Shown here: positions 52,412 to 63,700 of the stretch, one piece after another | Numbering within the stretch: position 1 is the stretch's first letter | Layout: the number at the start of each line of letters is the position of its first letter | Source: Castor canadensis | Taxonomy: Eukaryota; Chordata; Mammalia; Rodentia; Castoridae | Reading direction: 5' to 3' | Assembly: GCF_047511655.1 (NCBI RefSeq) | Contig: NC_133401.1 | Coordinates: forward strand, 16,028,001-16,092,000 | Length of the DNA: 64,000 bases | Notes under the pieces: generated by a model | Databases searched by the model: none | Seen by the model: only the letters and a program-made list of their open reading frames with translations | What the model was told of the DNA's origin: nothing | Translations under genes and position numbers: made by a program

Positions 52412-55400
52412 GTGAGGGGCGAGGGGCCGGGCGGGGGCTGCGAGGGCCCCGATCTCGAGGCGCCGGGGAGGACTTGGGGGACCCTGGGAATTGGCGCGCA
52501 CCATTGGAGTCATCAGGCGGGGAGTTGGGAGTTGACGTTGGGGTCGAATGGTGGAAGGCTGGGCGTGGGCTTCAGAGTTACGGAATCTGATGGGGGGCAG
52601 CTCTGGAGCCTCGGGACAGACCCCCCAGTGCGATCGCCAAGGGAACTGAGGCCCAAGGTCACGGTGTCAGCCAGACTGCCATGAGAGGTGGAACCCCAGA
52701 CTTCTGGATCCTGTTTTGGAGTGTTTGACATGGTGGTGGAAGCTGGTTAAGCCCCGTCCTAATAATCATTGGGGATAATCCCGCGCAGTTAGGGTCTCCC
52801 ATCTTACAGATGGTAAGTGTGAGATTGTGATAAAAAGTGACTTGCCTAAAGTCACACAGGCACTAGATTCAGGATACAGGCCAAGGCTCTGGCGCCATCC
52901 ACTAGGCGGTACTGCCTCTGCTAGTTGGGATGGTTTGTGAGATGCTCCGCTGTGGATCTCTAGAGAGAGTCGGGCGTTAGGGAAGGAAGAGGGGAGGATG
53001 GGGGAACTGTAGGTGGGGCGTGACAGCATCTCTCTTCTCCAGAGCTGTTTCCCATTCAGATGGAGGGCGTCAAACTTACAGTCAACAAAGGGTTGAGTAA
53101 CCGTTTCCAGGTGAGTCTTCCTGGTGCCTTTTGCCTGCAGAGGTCATTGCAGTGTCTCCTACATTCCACATGTGACCCCCTCACTGGCCTGAAGGGCTGG
53201 CTTCCTTGCACTCAGTTATAGCCAGATGCTGTGGTGCACACCTGTGATCCCAGCCCTTGGGAGGCTGGGTCATACAGTGAGACACTGAAAAAAAAAAGAA
53301 GTCTCAGAGATACAATGTCAGGCTCACTGAATGAGGCTAGTGATGGGGTTTGGGAACCCAGAATCCAGAAATACCCCTCACCCAATAATACCCAGGCAGG
53401 AGTGAAGTACTGGGTGTGGGGGTCTTTTCTGACCAGTGGTCTCTAATCCAATCAAGCTGCATTTTTTTTTTCTTTCCCCTGTGGGGATTGAACTCAGGGC
53501 CTCACTTGGAGTAGGCATGCATTCTAGCATTAGGCCACCCCCACCTGCCACCACCCAGTCTTCATGCCCTGCCCTGCCCAGCCCAGAGATTCTGTCTTCA
53601 TCCTCCCCAGTGGCAAGGTCGGGCTGGCAAGTACCCCACGATCCTCACTCTTCTCCCAGGTGAACCACACGGTAGCCCTCAGCACAATTGGGGAGTCCAA
53701 CTACCACTTCGGGGTCACCTACGTGGGTACAAAGCAGCTGAGTCCCACTGAGGTGAGGTCACTAATTCATCGTATCTTTCTTGGAACAAATGTTGCCAAA
53801 GGCCTGGTTGGGGGGGGGCAGTCAGGCCCAGAGGCTGGGGGTGTGGGAGCTGGGCCTGGTCCCCAGGGTGTGCTGGAACATAGGTAATGCCTGCCTCTGC
53901 CCCTCCCTGGTCCTGTGCTGTGTGATGCGGGGGAGGCCAGGTGGGCAGACTGATGCCAGGCTAGGTGCAGGGACTTTCCCTAGGGGGCGCTGGAGCGCCA
54001 CGGGACGAGTTGAGCTGTGGTTGTCAAATTGACATTTTCCATGCATCCCTGCGACTGCGGTGGGGAGACTAAATATTGGGGTGCAGAAGGGTGGATTGAG
54101 GCCTGGGCAGGAGAGGCTGAACTGAATGGGGTCCCTGCTTTTATACTACATGTTTTCTTGCAATAAATTCTTGTATTCAACAAACCTATCCCCTGCAGTC
54201 CCAGCACTGAGCAGGAGGGGGAGACTGAGGCAGGAGGATTGCCAGTTTGAAGCCAGCTTGTGCTGCATAGCTAGACCCTGTCTTAAAAGAAAATATGTCA
54301 TTGTACATATTTGCCTAGCTGGAATAGCAGTTTGGTAGGGCAAGAGAGAGACCTGTTCACAGAGTACCAATCCAGAGGGGACAGGGCTGGAAGGGGGAAC
54401 CCAGAAACTGTGGGAAGGCCAAAGAGGACAGGACCCCCGGCTCAGCCTAAGTGCTGTGGGAGGGGACCCTAATCTGAGGCTCCAACTCTGAGTTTATTGC
54501 TTGGGCCTCATGCTCATGGATGTCCATGGTGGTGACCTCTGACCTGTAACCTGCTCTCTGCTCCCCAGGCATTCCCCGTGCTAGTGGGTGACATGGACAA
54601 CAGTGGTAGCCTTAATGCTCAGGTCATCCACCAGCTGAGCCCAGGCCTCAGGTCCAAGATGGCCATTCAGGTGAGTGGAGTGGGCGTGGACAGGGGCTCC
54701 CCTTCCACACTGGCTGCCTTACCACACCCCTCCTCCCACACAGACCCAGCAGTCGAAGTTTGTGAACTGGCAAGTGGACGGGGAGTACCGGGGGTCTGAC
54801 TTCACGGCTGCTGTCACCCTAGGGAACCCAGATGTCCTAGTGGGTTCAGGTAAGCAATGGGGGCTTGGACAGTGCACACAGAATCCCCATTGCAGCCTCA
54901 CCAGCAAATCCATCTGTGTCTCTGGACCTCTTTTCCTGCCTCTGTGAAGTGGTCAGTGTAGAAGTGACTTCCAAACAGGAGGCATGTCAGAGCCCCGGCC
55001 AGTGCTGTCTGAATGTGACCTATAGTGTGGACCCAGCTGTTGACAGGGCCACCAAGTATGTCAGACAGGTTCAGGCATGGGAAGGCTGAGAGTCACGTCG
55101 GTCACATACTGCGTACCACGCACTGTGGCTGCTCTCAGTGTTAATCCTCGTGGAGTCTGTAGCTTGTTCCAGAACACGGAGAGGGTCACAGGGCGGCCAG
55201 AGGCCGTGAGCAGTTGTGGGGAGGAAGATGAAGGCCTGGCTGGAGAGGATTCCTGTTTGGGTTGGAGGTGGAACGTCTGGCTTCTGTCTGTACTTCTAGT
55301 TGGTCCCTTTCAGTTCCCTCTTTTTCCCTTTTTGGCTTCTGGGTGTCTGCCTACATTCATTTCATCTTTTTTGTTTGGTTAGTTTTGAGACAGGGTTTCA

Positions 55401-58400
55401 TTACGTAGTCCAGGCTGGCCTAAAACTCCTGATCTTTCTGCCTCAGCCTCCCTACTGCTGGGATTACAGGAGTGTACCACCATACCCAGCTCAAAGCATA
55501 TTTATTGAGCATCTCCTATACAGTGTGTACCCGAGGCACTAACGCTAAGGTGGTAAACAGAAGTAAGTCTTCCCTCTGGGAGCATCCGTTCCAGCCGGGC
55601 AGACCAAGTGGAACAGTACAGGGAGATGGCAGATGAGGGATGGGGGTGCGGCTCAGGGGAAGATCACTTGTCTGGTGTGTGTCAAAGCCCTGGGTCCATG
55701 CCCAGCACCTGAGGGAGGAGGGGTCCTCAGATAAGGCTTCATTCTGTAGGTGACGCTTGAACCAAGACTGAAAGTCAGGCAGATAACCTGGAAAGAGAGC
55801 TTCTCAGTCTGAGGGAAGTGCAAGTGCAAAGGCCCTGAGGCAGGACCTTTAAAGGAACCAAAGAATAGGAGCTGGATTACAGGCAACATAGAACTTTGAC
55901 CTTCTGGGTGTGTTGGCTCACCAGAGAGTTTTGAGCAGACAAGTCACAAGATCTGGTGTAGCTTCTGATGGCACCCTTGTGCTCAAGGGTCGAGAACACC
56001 CTGTAGGGGTATTTCTGCTGGAGGGGACAAGATGCAGGTGAGTTCTGGATGAAGCTGGAAGAGGGGTTTGCTGCCATGCAGATGGGGGTGGTAAGAGAAA
56101 GACTTGAGCCTGGTGCTGGTGGCTTATGCCTGTAATCCTAACTACTTGGTTGACAGAGATCAGGAGGATTGCCGTTCAAAGCCAATCTGGGCAAACAATT
56201 CTTGGGACCCTATTTGAAAATACCCAACACAAAACAGTTGGCAGAGTGGCTCAAGTGGTAGAGTACCTGCTTAGTAAGCATAAAACCCAGAGTTCAAACC
56301 CAGTATTATCAAAAGAGCAAAAAAAAGGAAGAGCTGGATGGCACCTTTGTTCCAGACTTGAACAGCTGGGAGGACGGAAGCATTGGGATCTCTCTGCTGC
56401 TACTTAGACATTTGGTCTCTTGGGTGTAAGTTCCAAACCAAGAAGTTGGGGAGGTTGGGGAGCCAAGGCTGATTTGTGGCCCTGGGTGTGACCAAGAGGC
56501 AGGAGTCACATCCAAGGAGAGGAGCAGTGGAGTAGGACAAGGAGAAAGCAAAGACCTTGTCTGAAAATTGTGAGCCGAGTGGAACACTGGGGGAGGCGCA
56601 GGGAAGGAGCCAGAGGAGGCATTTCCTGTCCCCTGCTGACCTGCTCATGGTGCCACCCACTCTTCTCACACTCATTCCAGCTGAACCACACAAGCTTTTC
56701 CAGCAGTTCTTTGTACCCCAGGGCCTTTGCACATGCTGTCTTTGCTGCTTGGAATGCCTCCCTCTGGTCTTCCTTGGCTGAGATGGTGCAGTCGTCTGCC
56801 CTGTGTCCCTTCTCCCGTCTGCATGTAGCACTCCTGCTCCTTATTGCTGGACTTCCATAGAAGAGTGCTGGCTCTTAGAGGGTGGGGTTGGCCCAGTGCC
56901 TGCAAGCATGTGGGATCAGGGGATGCTCAGAAAATACCGCAGGAAGAACCAAGTGTTGGTAATGGCTGGTCCTGCTTTTCACCTCTCTCTCATGTCAGGC
57001 CCAAAGCATCCTCTCCTCTCTTACTCTGGCCACAGGAAATAGAGTTGTGAGGGGGATGGCTTGGCTCTTGACACAAGCTGCCATTAGCCCCATCTTACTG
57101 AGGCCCAGAAAGGAAAAGGACTTCCCCCAGGGCACAAAGCGAGTTGGATTCAGGTTCCTGCTTCACTCTACAGCCCCCTTGGCTGGTCTTGTCCTTTTGT
57201 GCCTCCAGCACCAGCCTACTGGAGCCCAAGGCCACTTCAGCACTGCTGTCTCTTGGTTCTTTTGGTGTGTCTTCCTCACTTCAGACCTGACAGCAAGAAG
57301 ACCTACTGAGCTGGGCCATGCTGAGCACAGCCACTTGCCAGAACAGGAGCTCAGACTTGGCCCACCCCCTCTCAGCCTGAATCCTTGTCTGTCACATGGG
57401 CACAGTGGTGGCCACCACTGGGAGAGATGTGGTGGCTCACTTCTGTAACCCCCAGAAGACAGGAGCAGGAGGATTGCAAGTTCAAAGTTAGCCTGGGCTA
57501 CACAGGGAAGACCCCACCTCAAAATTTTAAAAATCGAGCCAGGTACTCGTGGCTTCCGGATACAATCCTAGCTACTCAAGAAGCAGAGATCAGGAGGATC
57601 ACGGTTCAAGGCCAGCTGCAAGACCCTATCCATCACAGAAGGGCTGGCAGAGTGCCATAATGTGTGGGCCTTAAGTTCAAATCCTAGCACCACAAAAGAA
57701 AAAAAATAAAAAGGGGCTAGGGGTGTGGCTCAAGTGGTAGAGCACCTGTCTAGCCTGCTCAAGGTCTTGGCTCTGTCCCCAGTATGGGGGGCATCTTTGG
57801 TCGTGTGTTGCCATATGCATAGCTGCCGCTGACTCAGTTCTTGGGTCTGGTTGCTTGTAGTGGGAAGGGGTGTCCAGGCTTTTGTGGCCCCATTTCACAG
57901 ATGTGAAAGGCAAGGCCCAATCTGTAGCCAGATTCCAGGGCTAGAGGGTGGAGGAGCTATGATTTGAAGGGATGAGTTTAGTCTCGGAGCCTCGGGTTTC
58001 ATGATCGCCTCCTCCCCAGCCTCTGCGTCTGAGCCTCTTCATGCTGCAAATGGAGACCACACAGGTGCTTCTAGGCCAGTGGTGCACCCAAGACAAAGTC
58101 TGCTTGCTGTCATGGCTTCTAACAAGGGATCCATCCTCTTAAGTGACAGGGACAGCTTCTCTAAAATGCCTGGCTAAGGGGGACCCGTTGAGAGGAAACA
58201 AGACATGCCATCATGAATCAGGCACTGGGTAGTGTAGCAAGAGTAGAAAGATCCTGTCTGACCCACCTGTAATCCCAGCTAGTTAGAAGATGAAAGGATG
58301 ATCCAGAGTTTGAGGTCAGCCCCAGCAAAGTTAGCAAGACCCTGTCTCAAAAGCAGAATACAAAAGGGCTGGTAGTGTGGCTAAAGTGGTAGAGCACCTG

Positions 58401-61400
58401 TGTAACTTCAGGTCAAGGCCCAGTACCAAAAAAAAACAGAACCTGTCTGTCTGCTGAGTACAGCCTATAGTGACCTCTTTTTTTTTTTTTGCAATACTGG
58501 GGCTTGAACTACTCAGGGCTTACACCTTGACTACTCCACCTTTTTTTATGTGTGTCTGTGGTATGTTTTTTCAAGATAGGGTCTCACTCTCAAGAACTAT
58601 TTGCCCAGGCTGGCTTCAAACTGAGATCCTCCTGATCTCTGCCTCCTGAGTAGCTAGGATTACAGGTATGAGTCACCGGCACCCGGCTATTGTGACCTTT
58701 TCCTAGGATGCTCCACCTGCACGTCTGCCAGGGAGTCCTGCTGTGGGCCCTGGCCAGGCAAGGTAGGAGCCATGATTGGGAGACAGTGTGGTTGGTTGGG
58801 ACTCCCTTCCCAGCCTGCCCAAGACCAGATCTTTGTTCTCAGTGGCGCTGACGCTTCCTCTCCTCCCCTGGGGTCTGGATTCATCAGCTTCTTTGGGGAC
58901 CGTTCACATTCATTCGACTCTCACAAAACAATGAGCTGCCAGCCTCCAGTTTTAAAATTAATTTACAGTGCTGGGGGTGGACCTTGGGGCCCTCTTAATT
59001 GTCTTGCAGTCCACTGCTGAGCCCATCCCAGCCCCCATGCGCCCGAGGCTGGGCCATTCCATGTAATGGGGATGTTCAGTGGATCCACGACCCCGACTAC
59101 TCCCGGGCTGTGTACAGAGCTCCCCACATCCTGCCAGTCAGAACTGGTGAGTGCACTGGTCCAGGTGAAGCCCTGCCCTCATGGGGCACAGTATAGTGGG
59201 ATTACAGGCATATGCTACCGACCTCTGACTGACAAAGGCATTTTTGAAGCCAGAATCTTTCCAGGGCACTAGGGAGCTAGGACAGGGAAAAAAAAAAAGA
59301 ATCAGGCTTAAGCTTTTTTCTTGTACTGCAATTTGAATTCAGGGCTTCATGCTTAGGAGGGAGGCACTCTGCCACTTGAACCACACCTCCAGCCCCAGGC
59401 TTAGGCTGTAAGGAGATCCCCTCTGTCTGCTGTAAGAAGATGGGGCCCAAGAGATGAGGGAGGTCAAGAAGGCATGCAGGGGTGTCTGTCTCCCAGTAGT
59501 TCCTACAGCGTACAGGGGGAAGGCCCTGTCTCTATGTGACTGTAGGTGGCCAATCATCTCTGGTGCTTCAGTTTCCCCCTCACGTTGGTAATTGGATGAT
59601 CCTCAGCAGAAGTATGCTGGGAGTCCTTTGACATCTGGGCCTCACAGAGGGGTCAGATTCATTTGTGTGTCTGCTCATGGGGGAAGGAGTGCTGGCCCTG
59701 GCTATGTGGCCCACAAAAATGTCTCTGTGCACTGCCTTCCCCTTCCTGGCTGCCTCCTCTTTCTCTTGGGTCCCTCACTCCATGTTTCTGCCGCCTCCTT
59801 GTCTGTGTCTATGTGTCTTTTCTTCTCAGTGCTGTGGACAGAACTCGGGGCCTTGGGCATGGGCACGGGCACAGGTGGTTGCCATTGAGCCCACCCCAGC
59901 CATTGTCTTTTGCTTCTCGCTTATTTGTCACAATCACAGTAGCAGTGTGTCCTCTGCCGGGCTCCAGACTCTTCTACAGAAGACACTCAGCCTGGCCTTC
60001 GCCCTGAGAGTCCAAAGCCCAGCACAGCACACTGGGGCTTCAGCAAACATGGAGGCTCGGGCCATCCCCGGTGCTAGGCAGTGGGCCTGTGCATCCCCAA
60101 GCCCAGCATAGGTGGCACTCACCTTGCAAGGGGCAGTTGCATCCACAGAGAAGCAGCAAAGTGGGAGGGTCACTCGGCTGGCAAGGGTAGAGTGGAATTT
60201 GAACCCTAGCTGTGGACTTTCCTGCCTTGCCCAGCCACAGTGGCTCCAAGCATGCGTAGGAGACCTGGAGCCCGGGCTCAGCCCAGCGCGTTTTGTGACC
60301 ATGGGAGAGTGACTCGTCTCCACTCACCTCTGTTAGCGGTGGCAGGAACTTGGCCACCAGGGCCTGCCACTGACTACCCCTGGGGGACAGCCAGTCAGGG
60401 CAAGGAGCAGGTGTGGGGCCTGAGGGTGGGCCCAGGCCTCCCTCCGCAGGGCTGTCTGGACGGGAGTCTGACCACTGCCTCGCCCACAGGAATCCTTGTG
60501 GCTCACTACCTGCAGAGCGTCACGCCGTGCCTGGCCCTGGGTGGAGAGCTGGTCTACCACCGGCGGCCAGGGGAGGAAGGCACCGCCATGTCTCTAGCCG
60601 GGAAGTACACACGTGAGGCTGGGGTGGCTGCCGCGGGAAGAGGGCCGGGTTCCCACATGCCTGAGTCCCCTTGGTAACTTGCCCACCCCCCCTGCTCTCT
60701 GACAGTGAACAACTGGCTGGCAACAGTGACGCTGGGCCAGGCAGGCATGCACGCGACATACTACCACAAAGCCAGCGACCAGGTGAGCTGGGAGAGCCAC
60801 ACGGGTGGGGTACCCTGACATGGCACCATTGCGCCCAGGAGCTCACTCGTGTATGGCCTGGATCCTCCAGCTGCAGGTGGGTGTGGAGTTTGAGGCCAGC
60901 ACAAGGATGCAGGACACTAGTGTCTCTTTCGGGTACCAGCTGGACCTGCCCAAGGCCAACCTCCTCTTCAAAGGTAAACCCTGGTTTTCCCTGAACAGCA
61001 AACAAGTGGGTTCGGAGAGCACAGGAGATAAAGGACCACAGTGCCCTGGGACCTCCGTCTCCAAATGGCCCAGGGAGGCTCGTTACGCAGCCAATGTGGG
61101 GTTCCTGCCCTGACGAGTGGCTGAAGAATATCGCCCAAGCCCGAACCCCAGCCCCCGGTCATCTCACATTAGGAAAAACTGAGGCTCTGGAAGGTGACAC
61201 GGCCACAGCCAAGTCCAGAGCGTCATTGCAGGCTGACTGGTTCTGGTCCTGACTGCCAGTCTCCTCCATTGGTGGTGCTCAGCTGCTGGGTGTGTGAAGC
61301 CCACCTCCCTGCCCGCCCCATGAACCCTTGCTTATATTCAAACTGTTTTAGGGCTGCCTGTGAGTGGCAGCTCCTCTGTTTATCACTCCCATTCTACCCT

Positions 61401-61880
61401 TTTCCAAGACTTGGGGCAGGCACCATGCCCTTGCCTGCCCACAGGTGCCAGTGCTCAGTCCTTACAAGAGTTTCTTTAATTCAGGTACCCGGCACCTGCC
61501 CAGTGCCAGCCCTGTCTTTTCAGGGCTCACAGTGGGGAGAACTGATCATCTCTAGAGAGTGGTGTCCTGGGCTGGGGGCCTCCCAGAGGAGAGGGGTTCC
61601 AGAGCTGAGAGCTGGGGTGGTGCAGAGGGCTCCAGGCAGGGGACCTAGGGATCTGGCATGGCTAAAAGCCGAGGTGGCCTGGAGTGAGGTTTTGGGGCGT
61701 GGCCTGTCTGGCCCATCTCAGTCCAGTTGTCCGCTGGCAGGCTCTGTGGACAGCAACTGGATTGTGGGCGCGACGCTGGAGAAGAAGCTCCCGCCCTTGC
61801 CCCTCACGCTGGCCCTGGGCGCCTTCCTGAACCACCGCAAGAACAAGTTCCTGTGCGGCTTCGGCCTGACCATCGGCTGA
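52141..61880 (+). CDS. TOMM40: TOMM40, mitochondrial import channel Tom40
   Basis: Beta-barrel channel of the TOM complex in the mitochondrial outer membrane, through which nearly all nuclear-encoded mitochondrial precursors pass. It works with TOMM20, TOMM22 and small Tom proteins. Nine coding exons join to 360 residues (human 361): 52141-52411, 53043-53110, 53660-53752, 54569-54670, 54744-54849, 60490-60612, 60706-60782, 60871-60973, 61741-61880. A proline-rich N-terminal arm ([14 protein letters not shown] type, residues 1-75) precedes the Porin_3 barrel (about 80-360), with [18 protein letters not shown], the [19 protein letters not shown] segment and the final FGLTIG strand that ends the family. 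No signal peptide, as expected. The ATG (gcgaccatgg) is the first in the leader. All introns are GT-AG. Confidence 0.97.
52790..52920 (-). mobile_element. MIR SINE
   Basis: 'cccatcttacagatggtaag', 'acttgcctaaagtcacacagg', 'attcaggatacaggccaaggc' in reversed MIR order. Confidence 0.75.
53043..53110 (+). CDS. TOMM40: TOMM40 coding exon 2
   Basis: [20 protein letters not shown] and RFQ, first strand of the barrel. Confidence 0.96.
53220..53550. mobile_element. B1 fragment and ID-like SINE
   Basis: Plus-strand B1 fragment (about 53222-53300) and a minus-strand ID monomer (about 53463-53545, 'ggggattgaactcagggcct'). Confidence 0.7.
53660..53752 (+). CDS. TOMM40: TOMM40 coding exon 3
   Basis: [20 protein letters not shown] to QLSPTE. 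Confidence 0.97.
53970..53993 (+). promoter_or_regulatory. kappaB site abutting CTCF-like core in TOMM40 intron
   Basis: GGGACTTTCCC (53970-53980) is a perfect kappaB element. It is followed at once by TAGGGGGCGCTGG, which matches the CTCF core AGGGGGCGC. Binding is inference. Confidence 0.4.
54190..54300 (+). mobile_element. B1-like SINE
   Basis: 'ctgcagtcccagcactgagc' to 'agaccctgtcttaaaagaaa', plus strand. Confidence 0.7.
54569..54670 (+). CDS. TOMM40: TOMM40 coding exon 4
   Basis: [20 protein letters not shown] to SKMAIQ. Confidence 0.97.
54744..54849 (+). CDS. TOMM40: TOMM40 coding exon 5
   Basis: [20 protein letters not shown] to NPDVLVGS. Only 73 bases after the previous exon. Confidence 0.97.
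54880..54965 (+). mobile_element. Possible MIR fragment
   Basis: 'ctctggacctcttttcctgcctctgtgaagtgg' resembles the MIR 3' part. Weak. Confidence 0.35.
55375..55495 (-). mobile_element. B1-like SINE
   Basis: 'agttttgagacagggtttca' to 'gagtgtaccaccatacccag', minus strand. Confidence 0.8.
55497..56090 (-). mobile_element. L2 LINE fragment interrupted by an ID
   Basis: 'catatttattgagcatctcc', 'gtgcaaaggccctgaggcag' and 'agagttttgagcagacaagtc' follow the reversed L2 3' end. An ID-like piece (about 55640-55720) sits inside it. Confidence 0.75.
56108..56325 (+). mobile_element. Dimeric B1/ID SINE
   Basis: Plus strand, both halves, A tail. Confidence 0.85.
56660..56870 (+). mobile_element. L2 LINE fragment
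   Basis: 'ccagggcctttgcacatgctgtctttgctgcttggaatgcc' is classic plus-orientation L2. Confidence 0.75.
57080..57175 (-). mobile_element. MIR SINE fragment
   Basis: 'cccatcttactgaggcccag', 'ggacttcccccagggcac' and 'gttggattcaggttcctgc' in reversed MIR order. Confidence 0.65.
57425..57790 (+). mobile_element. B1-like SINE, dimer and ID
   Basis: B1-like (about 57425-57530), dimer (about 57535-57700), ID monomer (about 57712-57785), plus strand. A short reversed MIR trace follows at about 57885-57945. Confidence 0.8.
58215..58430 (+). mobile_element. B1-like plus ID SINE
   Basis: 'acctgtaatcccagctagtt', 'ccctgtctcaaaagcagaat', 'gtggctaaagtggtagagca', plus strand. Confidence 0.75.
58478..58690 (-). 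mobile_element. Dimeric SINE with T13 tail
   Basis: Minus-strand dimer in TOMM40 intron 6 (counting the leader intron as intron 1). Its tail is a T13 run at 58478-58490. Ends 'gagtcaccggcacccggct'. Confidence 0.85.
58691..59290. other. TOMM40 large intron, unique part
   Basis: No exon or clear repeat. It lies inside the 5.6-kb intron 54850-60489. Confidence 0.4.
59300..59395 (-). mobile_element. ID-like SINE monomer
   Basis: 'atttgaattcagggcttcat', 'tctgccacttgaaccacacc', minus strand. Confidence 0.75.
59396..60489. other. TOMM40 large intron, distal part
   Basis: Possible MIR traces at about 59520-59610 and 60120-60240 (gaatttgaaccctagctgtgg). Otherwise no recognised feature. Confidence 0.4.
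60490..60612 (+). CDS. TOMM40: TOMM40 coding exon 6
   Basis: [20 protein letters not shown] to MSLAGKYT. Confidence 0.97.
60706..60782 (+). CDS. TOMM40: TOMM40 coding exon 7
   Basis: [26 protein letters not shown]. Confidence 0.97.
60871..60973 (+). CDS. TOMM40: TOMM40 coding exon 8
   Basis: [20 protein letters not shown] to KANLLFK. The first codons are ctg cag after ctccag. Confidence 0.96.
61741..61880 (+). CDS. TOMM40: TOMM40 last coding exon
   Basis: [20 protein letters not shown] to [10 protein letters not shown] and TGA. Confidence 0.97.
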
Positions 61881-62300
61881 GCCTGCTGCCCTCAGGCCCT
61901 TCCTCCTGTGGACCCCACCCGCGCCCCTCCTTCCCTCCCTCCCGGGTCGGGGGCAGCGGGAAGGAGGGGCCCATCACCCCAGCAGAGCCAAGGAGGAGAT
62001 CCTGGAACCGAGGGGACTTCGGGATTCCGAGCACCAGGGAGGGGATTCTGGAAGGTTCCAAGCGCCAGGGCAGAGGCGGCCGGACAACCTCAGGGAGGAG
62101 TGTCATGGCTTGCCCAGCCTCCACAAAGGGCCCCGCGGAGCCGGCCCAGGGCAGCGAGAGGAGCTCCCGTCCCGCCAGCCCGCCCCGTCCACCTTCCCTG
62201 CTTCCCCTCGGTATGAATCATGTTTATAAGTTATGAAAGAACCGGGACATTTTACAGAAAAAAGAGAAAAAGCAAAAAATATATATGGAAAAAAAAAAAC
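61881..62300 (+). other. TOMM40 3' UTR (estimated)
   Basis: GC-rich, then an A/T-rich end (gtttataagttatgaaag, aaaaaatatatatgg). No AATAAA. The variant AATATA at 62278-62283 is the best candidate signal. Confidence 0.5.
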
Positions 62301-62378
62301 CCGGATGGAGGCCTTCGTTTTCTCCAGTGTCCCGAGAGCATTTCAGCCCCTGCCTGTCTGCCTGGTTTCCCCGCCGCC

Positions 62379-62397
62379 GCCGGCAGGGGGCGCCGAG
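62379..62397 (+). promoter_or_regulatory. CTCF-like motif downstream of TOMM40
   Basis: GCCGGCAGGGGGCGCCGAG matches the CTCF core (AGGGGGCGC with upstream CC). It lies about 500 bases past the TOMM40 stop, between TOMM40 and where APOE would follow. Confidence 0.4.
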
Positions 62398-62799
62398 GGC
62401 CGCAGGACCAGGACTTAGGGTTAGCGCCTGGCCCAGGATCCCAGCGTCCCCTGACTTCTGCCCTGCGGGGACATCACAAGCTTTCCTTGCTGGGAAGCAG
62501 CTATTTGAGGTCACTGGCCCCATCTGGCCTGGCTGAAGTGACTGCAGAGGACTTTACTCCTGCAAATAAGCAGCAGGAGTGGGGAAAAGGCACTGGGGCT
62601 CCAGGGTCTTTACCGATTCCAGAGGATAAGGGGTGTTGGGGGGGTTTGCTGGTGGGAAGGTCAGTTTTCTGAAGCTTCAGAAGACTTGCTGCTCCTGGAG
62701 CAATTCAGGAACCCATAGCCATCTACAGGGAAGGAAAGAGGGGCTGGGGCCCACGCAGGCTGTGATAGGGCTGACTCGCCCATATCAATGGTGATTTCG
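62398..62799. other. TOMM40-APOE spacer, unique part
   Basis: No exon or repeat recognised. Confidence 0.4.
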
Positions 62800-63035
62800 T
62801 CTTCTGTGGTGCTGGGGATGAACCAGAGCCTCTCGTGGTAGGCCAGCGCCCTATGCTGAGATACATCTGGGCCCCCTTTTGTTTGGAGGGTGAAATGGAG
62901 GCTCCTCCCTATGTAGCCCAGGTTTGAGATCCTGCTTCAGCCTCTGACAGGTGTGGGTGACCAGGCCTGCTGCGCCTCAAACTTGACCCACCTCAGCCTC
63001 CCAAGTAGCTGGGACCACAGCCGCTGCACCAGGCA
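62800..63035 (-). mobile_element. ID fragment and B1-like SINE
   Basis: Degraded ID (about 62800-62872), then a minus-strand B1-like monomer (about 62885-63035). Confidence 0.65.
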
Positions 63036-63454
63036 GGAATTTGCCAACCTAAAGCTCTGAAAAGCTTATCCCCTCCCCCCACCAAGATGGAACTGAAACT
63101 GGTCTGCCCTCCCTGCCTTCCTGCCCAGGGAGAGGCACTCTGGGTAGAAATGACCCCTAGTTAACTTGGAGAAGCCACCTCACCCTTACCAGCATGCTGT
63201 GAAGCCAGCGTGAACAAGCCTGGGCCTGGCTTGGCACTGGGGCTCCCTCTTACCACCCCCGGAGCCAGCTGTGATCCCAGCTCACCTCCACCCCATCCCC
63301 CGTCCTGCTGTGCCTTGTTCCTTGGCCTCCACCCTGACAGCGGGGCTGCTCAGTTGGGAGTCTGACCTATGGATTCTTGTGACCGGGCTGTTAGAGGCTT
63401 TGAGCACTCATTGTGGTCACCACAGCACTTGGCCCTAATCAAGCCCCACATACA

Positions 63455-63575
63455 TATTTTTTTTAAAGGCAGCTTTGCTGTGTAATTCAGGCTAACGTCC
63501 ATCCTCAAGTGATTCTCCTGTCCCAGTCTTCCGAGTTACTGGGACATAGGCAGTGCCACCTCACCTGGCTGCTTT
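63455..63575 (-). mobile_element. B1-like SINE
   Basis: 'cagctttgctgtgtaattcagg' to 'cagtgccacctcacctggc', minus strand. Confidence 0.65.
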
Positions 63576-63589
63576 CCTGAGTTTGTGGG

Positions 63590-63700
63590 TAAAAGAACTG
63601 GCTGCCCAGAGAGGTTAGATCCTTTGCCCGAGGTCACACAGTTGGAAGAGCTAGGATTCAAGCCCCGGCAGTCAGGTTTCAGATTCCTTGCCCCGGCCGC
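63590..63700 (-). mobile_element. MIR SINE
   Basis: 'cccagagaggttagatcctt', 'gcccgaggtcacacagttgg' and 'aggattcaagccccggcagtc' in reversed MIR order. Confidence 0.8.

Noticed and set aside
61194-61880. 228-residue plus-strand frame ending TOMM40
   Set aside because: Only the last 46 codons are exon. The rest is intron read-through before the acceptor at 61740.
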